Position numbers and translations under genes: made by a program
Notes under the pieces: model-generated
Databases searched by the model: none
What the model was told of the DNA's origin: nothing
The model's input: only the letters and a program-made list of their open reading frames with translations
Assembly: GCA_016712035.1 (NCBI GenBank)
Contig: JADJRT010000001.1
Location: 124,001 to 188,000 of the forward strand
Source: Flammeovirgaceae bacterium
GTDB lineage: Bacteria > Bacteroidota > Bacteroidia > Cytophagales > Cyclobacteriaceae
DNA: 64,000 bases
Direction: 5' to 3'
In this document: one piece after another, positions 18,632 to 28,272 of the stretch
How positions within the stretch are numbered: the stretch's first letter is position 1
How the letters are laid out: each line of letters starts with the position of its first letter

Positions 18632-21064
18632 CTAAAACTCAAAAATAAATCCGATCGTAGGCACAAAAAAGGGCGACTGATCTTGTAGAATTAACGGAAT
18701 GGCATTGGAACCATCTTGCTTTAATGGTTGGCCATCGGTTGTTACAAAATCGGTGTTCTCGGCATTTCGGGTAAAGGTATATTCCGGCAAATCGGGACTT
18801 GGAAAGCGAAAGAGATTTTGAATATCAATATACAAATCAAGGGTAGTCTTCTTGAAATTATATTTCTTATCTACCCGAAGGTCGAGTTGATTAAAGGAAA
18901 TCAGTCGCTCGGTATTTAATCGAGTAAAATCTAAAATACCCGTGCCGAGAGTGGCATAGTTTAATTGCGATTGCACTAAATCAAACGGAGTGTACGGGGC
19001 ACCCGCAGCCAACCGATACTTCACGCCCACTTCCCAGTTTCTTTTAAATTTTTGTCCCACCAATCCCGAAAGCAAATGCCGGTTATCCCACGAAGAGGGC
19101 ACCATCACGCCATCGGCCCCGGCAAACTTGCTGCGAACAAACGTATAACTGAGAACAGCAAAAGTGCTCTTAACTAGTTTTTGTTGCACTGAAAATTCAA
19201 AGCCATACGTGTTTCCATCGCCCGTGCTTACAATTTCTTCATTACCAATAGCATTAAAATCACCGCCTTCATTCGCTAATGAAATTCCATTGCGTACGGA
19301 AATCGGGTATTGATTATACCTTTTATAAAATCCTTCCACCGTAAATTTTAAATCTTCTTTTGGTAAAAACTGAAATCCTGTTACCGCGTGATTGGATCGG
19401 ATATATTCTGTGTCTTTGTTTTGAAGTTCACCGGAATCATCGCGATAGCCCAACATGGTATAGGTGGGAATCTTGTAATAGCTACCAAAAGAAGTATTCC
19501 AATTCAAGGTATTGGTTACGCTGTAGGAAAAAGAAATTCGGGGAGAAAGTGTATTTACTGGATTGTTTCCCGAATCCGTAAACGTATTCATATCGGTGCG
19601 GAGACCGCCCGAAATCAATAAGCGCTGATTAAAAAAGTTTTTAGCAACCTGGCCAAAGAAACCATATTTAACAAAGTCGATATCGGTATTGAAATTAATA
19701 ACCTGCTCAGGAACAGTTACGTTTCCCTGATCGTCCGTCTGCTCTTTCACTAAGCGGTTGTAATAATCGGACGTGTACTGAACGTATTGTGCCATGCCGC
19801 CATACGAAAACTTCCAACCATTGACGAACTTATTAACATCGAGTCTTAATTTATTCTCGGTTTCCTGCGACCGGATTTTTAAAATGCGTTTACTCTCATC
19901 GCCTTCCTGCCGGTCTTCAAAGCGATCTACATTATTATTAAATACGTTTCGGCTCAACGCCACATTTACAAAACCTTTATCTATTAATCGCTTCAGGCTA
20001 AAGCCGGTAGTATAATTCCATTGATTAATCGTAGGGGTAGAACTTAGGATATACTGATTTTCGGGTGTGGCATTGCGCGGAGCCACCAAAGTAAAATCAT
20101 CAATGGCTCCAACACCCAGGGCGGTAAGCGTGGTTTTATTATCTAGTTTATGCGCAACCTTAAATTGGAAATCCCAAAAGCTGGGGCGGATGGGCAGATC
20201 GAGAACTTCAAATAGCAATTGCAAATAACTTCTGCGGGCAGAAACCAGGAAATTTGTTTTTGGATTAATGGGGCCTTCCAGCGTGCCGGCAATTTCGGTT
20301 CCGCTTAAGCGAATATTTCCTGAAACCCGCTCAGGATTGCCTTCGCGCTGTTTGATCTCAAAAACAGAGGCCAGCGCGTTGTCGAACTGCGCACCAAAAG
20401 CCGATGAGCTTAACTTCACATCCTCAATGAAGGAAACATTGAGCATACCCTGTGGGCCACCCGAACTTCCTTGTGTTTGAAAGTGATTGATCACTGGTAT
20501 TTCAATTCCATCCAAATAGAAAACATTTTCGTTGGGTGCGCCTCCACGAATAATAATATCGTTGCGAACATTACCGGAAGGCGATCCGGCTACTCCCGGC
20601 AAAGCCTGAATAACCCGCGAGATATCAAAGTTGCCCCCAGGATTACTTTTTATTTCTTCCGTAGTTAATGCCTGCACGGATAAAGGAGTAATCATATCCG
20701 CAGCCGATGCCGACTTGCCTTTATCAAACTTTACCACAATTTCGTCTAGGGTGGTAGCACTTTCAACTAATTCAAAATTTACAATCTGCTCGTTACCTGA
20801 ATTTAATATGATGTTAAACTTTGTTAAGGAATTATACCCGATGGAGGTGGCAACCAAATTAAAGCTGCCCACCGGTACGTTAGTTATTTTATAGTAACCC
20901 TCTATATCGGTTGGCGCTCCGGTAGTTGTTCCCTCAATTACAACATTGGCTCCAATCACTGCCTCCTGAGTGTTTTTATCGAGTACGCGTCCACGGATAA
21001 TTCCGGTTTGGGCATTTACCAAAATACAAGACGAAAAAAGCAGAATAAATAATATTGGTTTCAT
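18632..21064 (-). CDS. TonB-dependent outer membrane receptor with CarboxypepD-like domain
   Basis: An 810-residue receptor. I choose ATG 21064 because MKPILFILLFSSCILVNAQ is a proper signal peptide; an in-frame extension upstream reads MTINLADLLNNS and lacks one. The CarboxypepD_reg-like domain (GIIRGRVLDKNTQEAVIGAN) covers about residues 20-110. The plug has FDISRVIQALPGVAGSPSG and RNDIIIRGGAPNENVFYLDG, and the barrel ends FFVPTIGFIFEF. The plug glycine-rich loop EIPVINHFQTQGSSGG is typical of receptors for small ligands or siderophores in Bacteroidota. No partner lipoprotein is adjacent. The ligand is not predictable. Polymerase I lies upstream on the same strand. Confidence 0.9.
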   Translation of the reverse strand: MKPILFILLFSSCILVNAQTGIIRGRVLDKNTQEAVIGANVVIEGTTTGAPTDIEGYYKITNVPVGSFNLVATSIGYNSLTKFNIILNSGNEQIVNFELVESATTLDEIVVKFDKGKSASAADMITPLSVQALTTEEIKSNPGGNFDISRVIQALPGVAGSPSGNVRNDIIIRGGAPNENVFYLDGIEIPVINHFQTQGSSGGPQGMLNVSFIEDVKLSSSAFGAQFDNALASVFEIKQREGNPERVSGNIRLSGTEIAGTLEGPINPKTNFLVSARRSYLQLLFEVLDLPIRPSFWDFQFKVAHKLDNKTTLTALGVGAIDDFTLVAPRNATPENQYILSSTPTINQWNYTTGFSLKRLIDKGFVNVALSRNVFNNNVDRFEDRQEGDESKRILKIRSQETENKLRLDVNKFVNGWKFSYGGMAQYVQYTSDYYNRLVKEQTDDQGNVTVPEQVINFNTDIDFVKYGFFGQVAKNFFNQRLLISGGLRTDMNTFTDSGNNPVNTLSPRISFSYSVTNTLNWNTSFGSYYKIPTYTMLGYRDDSGELQNKDTEYIRSNHAVTGFQFLPKEDLKFTVEGFYKRYNQYPISVRNGISLANEGGDFNAIGNEEIVSTGDGNTYGFEFSVQQKLVKSTFAVLSYTFVRSKFAGADGVMVPSSWDNRHLLSGLVGQKFKRNWEVGVKYRLAAGAPYTPFDLVQSQLNYATLGTGILDFTRLNTERLISFNQLDLRVDKKYNFKKTTLDLYIDIQNLFRFPSPDLPEYTFTRNAENTDFVTTDGQPLKQDGSNAIPLILQDQSPFFVPTIGFIFEF

Positions 21065-21155
21065 AAAATAAGTCACGGATCGAGAAACACACAGCCTCGA
21101 ATTGTTTAATAGATCTGCAAGATTAATTGTCAAAGGTTGAAAATCCTCACCACAG

Positions 21156-21193
21156 CCTCGCTCGGCTACCCTCTCCCCAGAAAGAGAGCGAGG
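21156..21193. repeat. Intergenic hairpin, CCTCGCTC/GAGCGAGG
   Basis: CCTCGCTC (21156-21163) pairs perfectly with GAGCGAGG (21186-21193), with an inner CTCTC/GAGAG stem. It lies between the end of polA and the start of the TonB receptor, so it may be a terminator for polA or a short repeat element. No good T-tract follows on the minus strand. Confidence 0.5.
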
Positions 21194-21249
21194 GATTTAA
21201 TCGTTTAAGAGCCGTACCAACTTTTTAATCAAGACTCGAAACCGCACGT

Positions 21250-23983
21250 TTAATGGGCCTCTAACCAATTTTCACCAATGCCTACTTACTTCCATAGGCA
21301 CCTCCAGAATTACAGCCGATCTCATTAACTCCATCACTTTGGGTTTAACAATGTCCTGCTCATCCTTATGAAGATCAAAAACCAATTCGTCATGTACTTG
21401 CATAGTCATTTTGGTTTTTAGCTTTTCGCGTTCCAGCCATTTATGAATCAGGATCATGGCGATCTTAATAATATCCGCAGCGCTTCCCTGAATGGGTGCG
21501 TTAATGGCATTGCGCTCGGCAAAGCCACGGGTTGTAATATTTCTCGAATTAATATCACGCAAGTAGCGCCTGCGGCCTAAAATAGTTTCTACATATTCTT
21601 TATCCCGCGCAAAATTTATTGAATCATCCATGTAGCGTTTAATGGCCGAAAATTCTGTGAAGTATGATTCTATAATCTCACTTGCCTCCGTACGCGTGAT
21701 GCCCAGATTTTGTGAAAGTCCAAACGCGGTGCTTCCATATAAAATTCCAAAGTTTACTTCTTTCGCTTTACGTCTCATATCGGGCGTAACTTTTTCCAAG
21801 GCTACCTTAAATACTTTGGCAGCCGTAGTCGCATGAATGTCGCGCTTATTGCGAAATGCTTCAATCATGGTTTCATCTTTGGCAAAGGAAGCTGCTATGC
21901 GCAATTCGATTTGTGAATAATCGGCAGACATAAATAAATACTCCTTACTACGCGGCACAAACGCGCTGCGTATTTGCCGGCCTTTTTCTGTGCGGATTGG
22001 AATGTTCTGCAGATTAGGATTGTTTGAACTCAAGCGACCGGTGGCTGCTACTGCTTGCCGATAATCGGTGTGTATGCGATGATCAAATTTACTCACCATC
22101 CTGGGCAGCGCATCGACATAAGTCGATCGTAGTTTTTCATACTCCCGGAAGTCCAGAATTTTTTTTGCGATTTCGTGTTCACCGGCCAACTTCACCAGAA
22201 TTTCCTCACCGGTAGCATATTGACCCGTCTTGGTTTTTTTTGCTTTGCCCGCTTGTCCGCCAGGCGAGTCTTGCAATTTCATTTTGTCGAACAAAATTTC
22301 GCCCAGTTGCTTAGGTGAAGCGATGTTAAATTCGGTACCGGCTATTTCAAAAATCTCCTTCTGCACTTTCAAGCTATCGGTTCGTAAAGCATCCGACATC
22401 CACTTCAAGGTTTCTTCATCAATGCTTACACCTTCATATTCCATCGCTGCCAACACCGTTACCAAAGGCATTTCCACATCATGCAGCAATCGCCACTGCC
22501 CTTTGCGTTCCAGTTCGGCTTGCAGTCGCGCTTTAAGTTGAAGGGTTTGATCAACCCGTTCGCAAGCAGCTTCGTTAACGTTATCAGAATCTGTTAATTG
22601 GTAATCTAAATACTGACCGCACAACATGCCTAGGTCATGCGAGGCTTCAGGTTCGATAAGATAGTGTGCCAACATCGTATCAAACAATTTTCCCTTTACA
22701 GAGACATCTAGTTTTTTCAAGGCAAGGATAAAAGTCTTTATGTTGTGGCCGACTTTCTTTATAGAGTCGTCTTCAAACACAGGTTTAAAAGCTCCCATTA
22801 CTTTTTCCTTTGAGAGGCTGATGATAAATCCTTCCTGCGCGGCTGTAGAGATGATTAAATCCGTAGCCTCGAAATCAAAATTTTCGGCATCTGTGATGAG
22901 CACTTCAAAGGCAAACTCTTTGCGGTCGTTAATTTTTTCTATCAACGTCTGAATCTCTTCTGACTTTTCAAGTTCTCGATACGAGACATTTTTTGGATCC
23001 AGATTTTTCTTCTCAACCGCACGTGTGGTTTCTGGTTCTGTCAATCCAAACATTGACAATTGTGCCGCTTTGGGTTCTGAGGTAGAGGTTGGTGTTGAGG
23101 TGCCAGTAAGCAAACCAAAAATGCGAGGCGCCATGGTTTTAAATTCCAACTCATCCAGAATTGGCTTTAATTTTTCAGCATCCGGACCTGTATACACAAG
23201 ATCTTCTTCATTCCAGGGAATATCTACATCCACCACGATGGTGGCTAACTTTTTTGAAAGAATAGCCTGCTTGCCAAACTCTTCTACGCGTTCTTTTTGT
23301 TTTCCTTTTAATTCGGATGCATGGGCTACCACACCTTCTACCGTTTTATATTTCTTCAAAAGGTCGGCCGCAGTTTTAGGACCAATACCCGGAATGCCCG
23401 GAATATTATCGGAGGTATCGCCTTGCAAGCCTAACATATCAATCACTTGCGACACTTCTTCAATGTCCCATTTCTCACACACTTCTTTCGGGCCAAGAAC
23501 ATCAACCGCATTACCCATATAGGCAGGCTTATATAAATGAACTTTATCGCTCACTAATTGGCCAAAATCTTTATCGGGCGTCATCATGTACACCTCAAAC
23601 CCTTCTTTCTCAGCGCGCTTGGCAATCGTACCGATAATATCATCAGCTTCATAACCATCCAATTCTAAAATCGGAATATTAAATCCGCGAATAATTTCTT
23701 TTACAATCGGAATACCCGCGCGGATATCTTCCGGTGATTCCTGTCGTGTGGCTTTATAGGCTTCAAAAATTTCATCGCGAAAAGTGGGGGCCGCTGTATC
23801 GAAGGCTACCGCGATGTGAGTGGGTTTTTGCTTTTGAATAACTTCCAATAAGGTATTTGTAAATCCAAACGGTACCGAGGTATTATGTCCTTTTGAATTG
23901 ATACGTGGATTTTTTGTAAAGGCAAAGTGTGCGCGATAAATAAGGGCATACGCATCTAACAAGAAAAGTTTTTTATCAGCCAT
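21250..23983 (-). CDS. polA: DNA polymerase I (frameshift at C-terminus)
   Basis: About 911 residues. The 5' nuclease domain spans about 1-290 (LLDAYALIYRAHFAF, LQGDTSDNIPGIPGIGPKTA), the 3'-5' exonuclease-like domain about 330-500, and the polymerase domain the remainder. The latter has SADYSQIELRIA (motif A), RRKAKEVNFGILYG (O helix) and QVHDELVFD (motif C). The direct frame ends VSRHW; restoring two bases near 21283 gives the normal ending GIGENWLEAH and a stop at 21250-21252. In the exonuclease domain the expected FDTET is replaced by FEVLI and QNLKYD by HNIKTF, so proofreading is probably lost. It fills gaps in replication and excision repair. Confidence 0.95.
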
Positions 23984-23987
23984 AGGG

Positions 23988-23995
23988 CGAAGGTA
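23988..23995 (-). promoter_or_regulatory. Putative -7 box immediately before polA
   Basis: On the minus strand TACCTTCG lies only 4 bp before the polA start codon. This would give a very short or absent leader, a pattern repeated at 63863 and 59842 in this window. Confidence 0.35.
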
Positions 23996-24044
23996 GAATA
24001 AGCCCCCGAAGTTTAAAAATAAACCCGAGGTGTAGTTCCTCTAC

Positions 24045-25409
24045 CTATTCTACTTTCGCCAAATGATACGCAGAACCCGAATATTGTTTATCGGTAATAT
24101 GCAAAACTCTGCCGCCTTTTACTGCTTCAAACTGAGCCCAGAAAACTTTTGTTTTCCCGTCAAACTGTTTGGTTAGTGTAATGTCCCAGTTCGTCACTGT
24201 GCAATTCCCATCAAACTTCTGCGTATAAAACTTAAGATCACCTACCATGCCAAAGGCGCCACTGTGTTGGCTGTTGTAGGTGCCATCTGCATTGAAAGTA
24301 AATGAATTGGTCGATGAAGATGTGTTCATGCCCGCATAAGCGCCCGTATAACTATTGTACATATTTACATAAGATCCTCCGCTCTCATCCCAGGTGCCCA
24401 CAATATCTGAAAGCGTAACAGCAAACTTGTTATAGTTGGTCAATGCCTCCACTTTCTCCTGAGTAGAAAACTCTTTCTGAAAAGCAGCGACAGAAGGTGA
24501 AATAATTTCTATACATCGTGAGACTCCATTGTTTGAAATTACCCGAAACCCCAGATGATATTTTTTCCCGGTTGCTTTCTCCACAACATCAGCTTCGTAA
24601 AAATAAACACAGGTATAGCAAGGCCCACCGTTATCATACTTTCGAATATTGCTTACGGTATATCGCGGCTGAATGAGCTGATCGAATAGAACGCCTTCGA
24701 GATTATTAGAGTCGCGCAATTCGTCTGTTAACTTTATTCCATAATGTAACAATACGGTTATAGCTCCTTTTGTTACCCGAACGTAATCAGCAAAAGGTTG
24801 AGCCATCCAGCCGTCATCAAAATTGATAGTAGATATAGAAATGCCTTGATTGTCAGGGGCACTTGTTACAGTTGACTGTGCTGGTTGTTCAGCAACTTTT
24901 TCTACAACAGGCCCAACGGATTGAACTTCCGGCTTCTGTAAATCCATCGAGAATAGCATTTTCTCTACATCCGGCATAAACTCTTGCGTGTTCATTAACA
25001 CAACAATGCTTATTTCAACGCCATAACCAGAAATTGTACTTAGTAAAGAATAGGCATCTTTGTTTTCGAACGTAAAAGGTGATACCCCAGAGTTGGAAGT
25101 CCAGCCATCTTCTGTTTCAGTTTCTGGCTGAGGTGCGGTGGCCACGCCCCAATTATTTTTCACCATCAAGGTATTCCACTCGCTGGTGTAATCGATTGCC
25201 GGGTCGCCACTGCTCTTGATGCTTTTATAAATAGTAATACGACACCAACTTTTCGTTTTAGTATTTGTTTTGGTGTAAGAAGCCGCAAACTCTTTCCGCT
25301 CTGGTGTCCAGCCCAATGGTGCGGTATAGGTGACGATATCAAAAGTGGTTTTTTGTGCAACCGCCAGAAAACTGTTCAGCAAACAAATAAGGATCAGTAA
25401 TTTTTTCAT
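24045..25409 (-). CDS. Secreted protein sharing a C-terminal domain with the gene at 33166
   Basis: A 454-residue exported protein. I start at 25409 (MKKLLILICLLNSFLAVAQ, signal peptide); an upstream in-frame ATG adds only two residues. The N-terminal 150 residues contain WTPERKEFAASYTKTN. After a Pro/Ser-rich linker (residues about 165-190), the C-terminal 260 residues share motifs with the end of the protein at 33166-35043: INFDDGWMAQ, VTKGAITVLLHY, EADVVEKATGK, VEALTNYNKFAV, YTGAYAGMNTSSSTNSF and a terminal LAKVE. No enzymatic residues are recognised. It lies just downstream of the first response regulator gene on the same strand and may be cotranscribed with it. The function is unknown. 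Confidence 0.7.
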   Translation of the reverse strand: MKKLLILICLLNSFLAVAQKTTFDIVTYTAPLGWTPERKEFAASYTKTNTKTKSWCRITIYKSIKSSGDPAIDYTSEWNTLMVKNNWGVATAPQPETETEDGWTSNSGVSPFTFENKDAYSLLSTISGYGVEISIVVLMNTQEFMPDVEKMLFSMDLQKPEVQSVGPVVEKVAEQPAQSTVTSAPDNQGISISTINFDDGWMAQPFADYVRVTKGAITVLLHYGIKLTDELRDSNNLEGVLFDQLIQPRYTVSNIRKYDNGGPCYTCVYFYEADVVEKATGKKYHLGFRVISNNGVSRCIEIISPSVAAFQKEFSTQEKVEALTNYNKFAVTLSDIVGTWDESGGSYVNMYNSYTGAYAGMNTSSSTNSFTFNADGTYNSQHSGAFGMVGDLKFYTQKFDGNCTVTNWDITLTKQFDGKTKVFWAQFEAVKGGRVLHITDKQYSGSAYHLAKVE

Positions 25410-25525
25410 GATCATAATGGTTTTACAGATTCAACAGCAATCCAGATGCCATTGGCTAAGTAAGGCTGATTGTTAGATGTTTTGGTTATGGCAAAAGTTA
25501 AGCGCATAATTTCCCTTTTTCATGT

Positions 25526-26137
25526 TTAGATAATTTTATTCTCAAAAGCGGTTCGCACGAGAGCCGCAGTATTTTTAGCTTGAAACTTTGAAATCAGATT
25601 CTTGCGATGCGAGTCTACCGTGCTGGTACTCACAAATAATTTGTCGGCTATCTCCTGATTGGTCAATCCTTCAGCAATTAGTTTAAGCACTTCAATCTCG
25701 CGTCTGGTGAGCAGTGGTTTGTTGTGCTCCTGAATGCTTTTCTTAACGTTATTATGACCTAACCAATACTCATCCCCTGCCATCACTGAGGTAATAGCGT
25801 GTTGAATAATTTCACGCGATGAATTCTTTAAGAGATACCCACGTGCCCCAGCGTCTTTCATGCTTTGCAAGTAGGTGAGCTGATCAAAATTTGTAAGCGC
25901 AATTATTTTTAGTTCAGAATTATTCCTGGTTAAGGTTTTACACACATCGATACCACTCTGATCCGGAAGACTGATATCAAGCAAAACAAGATCGGCTGAA
26001 TTATGAACAAAGTATCCCAAACAAGAAGCTGCATTCATGGCGTGCCCCGTCACTTCAACTTCCGGCAATTGCGTTAGCATAGCACGAATGCCTTCAACTA
26101 CCATGGGATGATCGTCCACTATAAAAATCCGGATCAT
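25526..26137 (-). CDS. NarL/LuxR-family response regulator
   Basis: A 203-residue DNA-binding regulator. The receiver domain (residues 1-120) has the acidic pair DD at 8-9, the phosphoacceptor Asp54 in VLLDISLPDQ, and the conserved Lys in GYLLKN. The LuxR-type helix-turn-helix is at about 140-200 (LLTRREIEVLKLIAEGLTNQ, VSTSTVDSHRKNL). Its start overlaps the stop of the sensor kinase gene by 4 bp (ATGA), so the two are translationally coupled and are surely partners. The target genes are unknown; the neighbouring secreted-protein genes on both sides are natural candidates. It is a paralogue of the regulator at 38083-38721. Confidence 0.93.
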   Translation of the reverse strand: MIRIFIVDDHPMVVEGIRAMLTQLPEVEVTGHAMNAASCLGYFVHNSADLVLLDISLPDQSGIDVCKTLTRNNSELKIIALTNFDQLTYLQSMKDAGARGYLLKNSSREIIQHAITSVMAGDEYWLGHNNVKKSIQEHNKPLLTRREIEVLKLIAEGLTNQEIADKLFVSTSTVDSHRKNLISKFQAKNTAALVRTAFENKII

Positions 26138-28122
26138 GAAATAGGAATGGTTACATGTACAGAAGTTCCATTACCTCCGCTGGATTGAACATCCAGTTTG
26201 CCTTTCAAATATTCTGTTCGGGTGCGAATGCTTGTCCAGCCCGATCCGGTTGCACTATTTATTAAATCGGGATTCATCCCAATGCCGTTATCTTCTACGG
26301 TTAAATTCATTTCATCACCATTTCGGGAGAGTTGAACAAGCACATGACTGGCTTTGGCATGTTTTGAAATATTGTTTAACAATTCCTGAATAATCCGATA
26401 AATAAAAATTTCAGTTTTTGAGTCCGGCCGGGCAACCAAATTAAGAGCTTGAAAATCTATGTGGAAGACTCCTGCCTTCTGCAAACTGTCGCAATAGCTC
26501 TTTACTGCTTCTTCCAGGCCAAACTTAACAAGTACTTCAGGCATCATGTTGTGGGCAACCCGTCTTAATTCGGAGATAGAATGATCCAACATATCGAGCG
26601 ATCGTTCAAAGACTAATGCGCTGTCGGCATCTAATGTAACGTTTGATTTCATATTCGTTAAAGAAAATTTTATGCCTGATAACAATCCCCCTAAGCCATC
26701 GTGCAAGTCTTTGGCTAATCGGCCACGTTCTTCGTCCTGGCCTTTAATTACCGACTCGCTGGCAGACAATTGCTTTTCATTTTCCAGTTGAGCAATACGG
26801 CTTTGATTCAATGCGTTCTCTCTTTCCAGAATTCTCTTATTCTGCTGGTAGGTTCGCCTGGTTAACATCACAATGGCCAACACGGCAAACAACGAAACCA
26901 CGAGAATGAAATTTAATAATCGGTTTTGCTTTATGGAAAGATCTTTTATATCAGCTTCCTGTTTTAGTTGTTTAATTTGTTGTTCCTTTTTTTCGGATTC
27001 ATACTTTGCTTCCAACTCTTGAATATTTTCAGCTATGGATTCATTCAAGAGTAACGTTCGGATAGAATCACTCTTTATAGCATAATAATTATTTGTCCTG
27101 AAATCTCCTTTTAAAACAGCAATGTCCGCCAACACAGTATAGGCTTTGCCAATATTCTCAATCATGTTATTGGCAATAGCCAGTTGAAGCGATTGATTGG
27201 CGTAGGACTCGGCCTCAACTATCTTCTTACTATAAAAGGAATGAAGAGCCTTTCCGCGCAATGCAATCACTACAGATTCCTTATCGCCCAGTTTTTCAGC
27301 TAAGGTTAAGGCTTCATCAAAATACGATTCCAGTTTATGAAAATTACCAAGTCTAATATTCGCATCACCCAGGTTGAGTGAAGTAATTAAAAGTGCATAT
27401 TGATTGTTCGTCCGATTGGCAATAGCCCTTGCTTCTTCCAATGCTTTCACTGCCCTTTGAATCTCTCCAGTTAAAATGTAAACGGTTGATAAATTGACCA
27501 ATGTGGTAGTAATGGAGTAATCGTTTTTAATTTGCCGGCCTATTTGAAGCGACAACTCACCATACTCAATCGCTTTCTTGTATTGTTTAATATTTCCATA
27601 GATATAGGAAAGATTTCCATATAGTGTACTGAGCTTAATCGAGTCATCTAGTTTTTCGTAAAGAGGAATAATTTGTAATTGGTACTCCAATGCTTTTTCA
27701 TGTTGCCGCAAGCTTATGTAGGTTGCCCCCACATTGCCCAGGCAGGCAGCCAGCCGTTCGGGGTTGCCAAAGGCACGTGCAATTTCAACCGATTTCAAAT
27801 TAAGAATTAGGGCCGTGTCATAGTTACCCTGCAAATTATATACATAGGTGGCATTGGTATAATAGCTGATAATGCCGCGTGTATAATTCAGTTGTTGACT
27901 AAGTTTTAGTGCTTGTTCATAAAGCAAAAGCGCTGAATCCGGATTATTGGTTTCGTATTGCTGACCGAGTTGAATGTATACATGTACCCGATTCGTATCC
28001 GGTTTTGATTTCTCAAATACCTGCCATAGGCTATCACGGTTATAATAGTCCTGCGCGCTAATGGTCCTTGCCATCAGCAATAAGGTCATTACAAAATAAC
28101 CGGTAATAAAACGCATAGCCAT
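26134..28122 (-). CDS. TPR sensor histidine kinase, HisKA_3 type
   Basis: A 662-residue membrane kinase. A signal-like N-terminus (MRFITGYFVMTLLLMARTIS) precedes about seven TPR-like repeats (residues about 40-370), which would be periplasmic. A transmembrane segment is at about 400-420 (LNFILVVSLFAVLAIVMLT). A coiled linker, the HisKA_3 domain with phosphoacceptor His in AKDLHDGLGG, and a HATPase domain (ELLNNISKHAKA, VEDNGIGMN, TRTEYLKGKLDVQSSGGNGT) follow. It phosphorylates the regulator encoded downstream. The input signal is unknown, and its paralogue is at 38714-40708. Confidence 0.92.
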   Translation of the reverse strand: MAMRFITGYFVMTLLLMARTISAQDYYNRDSLWQVFEKSKPDTNRVHVYIQLGQQYETNNPDSALLLYEQALKLSQQLNYTRGIISYYTNATYVYNLQGNYDTALILNLKSVEIARAFGNPERLAACLGNVGATYISLRQHEKALEYQLQIIPLYEKLDDSIKLSTLYGNLSYIYGNIKQYKKAIEYGELSLQIGRQIKNDYSITTTLVNLSTVYILTGEIQRAVKALEEARAIANRTNNQYALLITSLNLGDANIRLGNFHKLESYFDEALTLAEKLGDKESVVIALRGKALHSFYSKKIVEAESYANQSLQLAIANNMIENIGKAYTVLADIAVLKGDFRTNNYYAIKSDSIRTLLLNESIAENIQELEAKYESEKKEQQIKQLKQEADIKDLSIKQNRLLNFILVVSLFAVLAIVMLTRRTYQQNKRILERENALNQSRIAQLENEKQLSASESVIKGQDEERGRLAKDLHDGLGGLLSGIKFSLTNMKSNVTLDADSALVFERSLDMLDHSISELRRVAHNMMPEVLVKFGLEEAVKSYCDSLQKAGVFHIDFQALNLVARPDSKTEIFIYRIIQELLNNISKHAKASHVLVQLSRNGDEMNLTVEDNGIGMNPDLINSATGSGWTSIRTRTEYLKGKLDVQSSGGNGTSVHVTIPIS

Positions 28123-28179
28123 ACAAATCTAACGGATCCTTTCACATCGTGACTTTCGCACACTGATCTTTTTGAAAAA

Positions 28180-28194
28180 CCCCCTTTTTAGGGG
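28180..28194. repeat. CCCC-T-run-GGGG hairpin upstream of the exported-protein operon
   Basis: CCCC TTTTTA GGGG lies 79 bp before the start at 28273, in the divergent gap beside the first sensor kinase. A similar hairpin, ATCCCCTTTTTGGGGGAT, lies at 37461-37478 upstream of the lipoprotein at 37532. The shared sequence suggests a repeat element or operator. Confidence 0.4.
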
Positions 28195-28272
28195 AGAGAA
28201 TTAAATCATTAAATCATCACCTTTCATATGTCTAAGGGGCCAACCGAAAACTATTCTTAAAATACTTAATCC

